Assembly (NCBI GenBank): GCA_026770585.1
Contig: MU647381.1
Coordinates: 35,002 to 47,559, forward strand
DNA length: 12,558 bases
Source of the DNA: Baffinella frigidus
Lineage: Eukaryota; Cryptophyceae; Cryptomonadales; Baffinellaceae
Direction: 5' to 3'
The notes below the pieces were generated by a model, which saw nothing but the letters and a program-made list of their open reading frames with translations, searched no databases and was not told the origin of the DNA. Of this stretch, positions 11,617 through 12,558 are shown piece by piece (position 1 is the stretch's first letter; each line of letters starts with the position of its first letter). The position numbers and the translations under genes were made by a program.

Positions 11617-11758
11617 AGCTAACGCCAGTGGACCCCTTAGCCTACGGTAGGAACCCCCCCTCCTCCTACGACGTTTAAAACAGTCTTTAAAAGTCGTAGG
11701 AGGGGGGGCTCCTACCGTAGGCAATCCGTAGGCTCTAAGTACCTCGCTGGCGTTAGCT
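11617..11758. mobile_element. Element H, palindromic MITE-like element
   Basis: The outer 12-bp inverted repeats are AGCTAACGCCAG and CTGGCGTTAGCT. The inner arms GCCTACGGTAGGA...TCCTCCTACGAC (11640-11672) and GTCGTAGGAGG...CTCCTACCGTAGGC (11693-11722) form a long hairpin with a 20-nt AT-rich loop. No target duplication is certain; a TA lies within the repeats (AGC-TA-ACG). A related fragment lies near 7203-7220. Confidence 0.7.
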
Positions 11759-11837
11759 CTTCGTAATGATCTCAGTCAGCTTCATCCGAGCTACTCTCGT
11801 GAGACCCCGCGTGGGAGAGGGATCAAAGATATAGATA

Positions 11838-11966
11838 CCGTCATTAGTCAACCACAAGGAGAGCGAGATCAAAGATATCTTCATTAGTCAACCACCGAGG
11901 CCCGTCACCTGTCCGACCGAGACTCGTCACCTGTCCGACCGAGGCTCGTCACCTGTCCCACCGCAG
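11838..11966 (+). repeat. Repeat G, partial and internally duplicated
   Basis: TCATTAGTCAACCAC occurs at about 11842 and 11881, each preceded by GATCAAAGATAT. Three units of the type GAGGCTCGTCACCTGTCC then follow. Confidence 0.75.
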
Positions 11967-11984
11967 CTCACATCTTTGACGGCA

Positions 11985-12118
11985 ATGTAGGAGGTGGAGT
12001 TAGGATCCATCCGGAAAATGCCCGAATGAGCGGCCGACACGGGGTACAGTCCTGGCACAATGTGTCGAGCATGTGCGGCGCTGACGCTGACTGTTTGGCA
12101 ATGATTTATCAATCTCTC
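11985..12118 (+). mobile_element. Element F copy 2, with 8-bp target duplication
   Basis: It has the same start (ATGTAGGAGGTGGAGTTAG) and end (TCAATCTCTC) as copy 1 and is 134 bp long. It is flanked by TGACGGCA at 11977-11984 and 12119-12126. Two copies with the same ends and different 8-bp flanks show F is a mobile element. Confidence 0.82.
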
Positions 12119-12126
12119 TGACGGCA

Positions 12127-12401
12127 CTACCCTGGGAGAGAGCAGGTTGCAGCGGCGCCCTCGACACTCGCGAGCCTCCAGCAGTCGGTGCTGGTGCTAA
12201 TTAAATTTACTTATGGCCCTAATTAACCTTCTTCCAACTCCTATGAACAAATAGCGATCCGTTTTCTTGTAAGTTAAACATGTCCCCGGATTCGGTCGAG
12301 CAGATCCCTGCGGCGCCCTCGACAATCGCAAGCCTCATACCTTCAGTACTCAACCACCGAGGCTCGTCACCTGTCCGACCGAATCTGATATCTTCCGTTG
12401 A
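12127..12401. other. Stretch with a short direct repeat, no gene
   Basis: GCGGCGCCCTCGACACTCGC near 12152 and GCGGCGCCCTCGACAATCGC near 12311 are near-identical and both lead into AGCCTC. An AT-rich part lies at 12198-12280. Repeat G ends (CAACCACCGAGGCTCGTCAC) lie at 12351-12383. Confidence 0.55.
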
Positions 12402-12430
12402 TCGTTCCGGGGAACAGAGCCCCGGAACGA
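12402..12430. repeat. Strong short hairpin
   Basis: TCGTTCCGGGG (12402-12412) and CCCCGGAACGA (12420-12430) pair perfectly over 11 bp around the 7-nt loop AACAGAG. It sits between two repeat G pieces. Function unknown. Confidence 0.8.
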
Positions 12431-12558
12431 CCTTCGCTACCAGATGAGACCCCGCTTAGGAGGAGAGAGGCCGCGCCGGCCAAGGCCCACACACAAGCAA
12501 GAGAGAACTTACCTTCATTACTCAACCACCGAGGCTCGTCACCTGTCCGACCGAATCT
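12427..12558 (+). repeat. Dispersed repeat G, fullest copy (runs off the window)
   Basis: Order of blocks: CTTCGCTACCAGATGAGACC, GGAGGAGAGAGGCCGCGCC, GGCCAAGGCCCACACACAAG, AGAACTTACCTTCATTAC, TCAACCACCGAGGCTCG, TCACCTGTCCGACCGAATCT. The same order is found inverted at 5128-5285. Confidence 0.82.

Noticed and set aside
12402-12430. Hairpin as a histone-type 3' end signal
   Set aside because: Stem and loop sequences do not match that signal and no histone gene is nearby.

Overview
This looks like nuclear DNA from a unicellular eukaryote, most likely an alga. Two genes are split by GT-AG introns. One encodes the C-terminal end of a transketolase, the other a short RWP-RK transcription factor, a family best known from algae and plants. 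A degenerate TTTAGGG/TTCAGGG-type telomere-like tract at 5882-6085 fits an algal or plant lineage. There are no bacterial operons, tRNAs, rRNAs or CRISPR arrays. I cannot name the species.

Layout. 1-958 is the 3' end of the transketolase gene (three exons, two introns) on the + strand. Its last-exon donor boundary is repeated inside intron 1. 959-1921 is a degenerate array built from AGAGCCC units and two further copies of the transketolase C-terminal codons, broken up by transposons. 1250-7869 is a dense nest of two families of short, palindromic, TA-flanked, non-coding elements, called A (110-124 bp, ends CAGGGGTACCTCG) and B (about 105 bp, ends TCCCTTAAGTGGCCA). They are inserted into one another and mixed with other dispersed repeats (C, D, E, G), microsatellites and the telomere-like tract. 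7870-8430 holds inverted copies of repeat C. 8431-9861 is AT-richer and contains 21-bp tandem repeats, a 19-bp perfect hairpin and a roughly 660-bp tandem duplication that ends at the start of the RWP-RK gene. 9862-11031 is the RWP-RK gene (two exons, + strand), whose intron carries a damaged copy of its own donor boundary and an inserted element F. 11032-12558 is repeat-rich intergenic DNA with repeat G, a second F copy, a palindromic element H and a hairpin.

The most interesting signal is a mobile-element history that can be read directly. A elements begin with CA and end with TG between TA dinucleotides. The 8-mer TACATGTA, which is what a TA-target element would leave behind as an excision scar (TA-CA-TG-TA), occurs eight times where about 0.2 would be expected by chance. 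One copy lies inside a B element at the same TA that is still occupied by an A element in another B copy. Another forms the stop-codon context of the transketolase gene. Two downstream copies of that gene's tail carry A elements at or directly beside the same TA. The data suggest that the stop region of a housekeeping enzyme was shaped by transposon insertion and excision. Paired changes in the two arms of the A and B palindromes, a repeated B insertion site in the A arm, and Russian-doll nesting add to the picture. No transposase is encoded in the window, so A and B must be mobilised in trans or be inactive.
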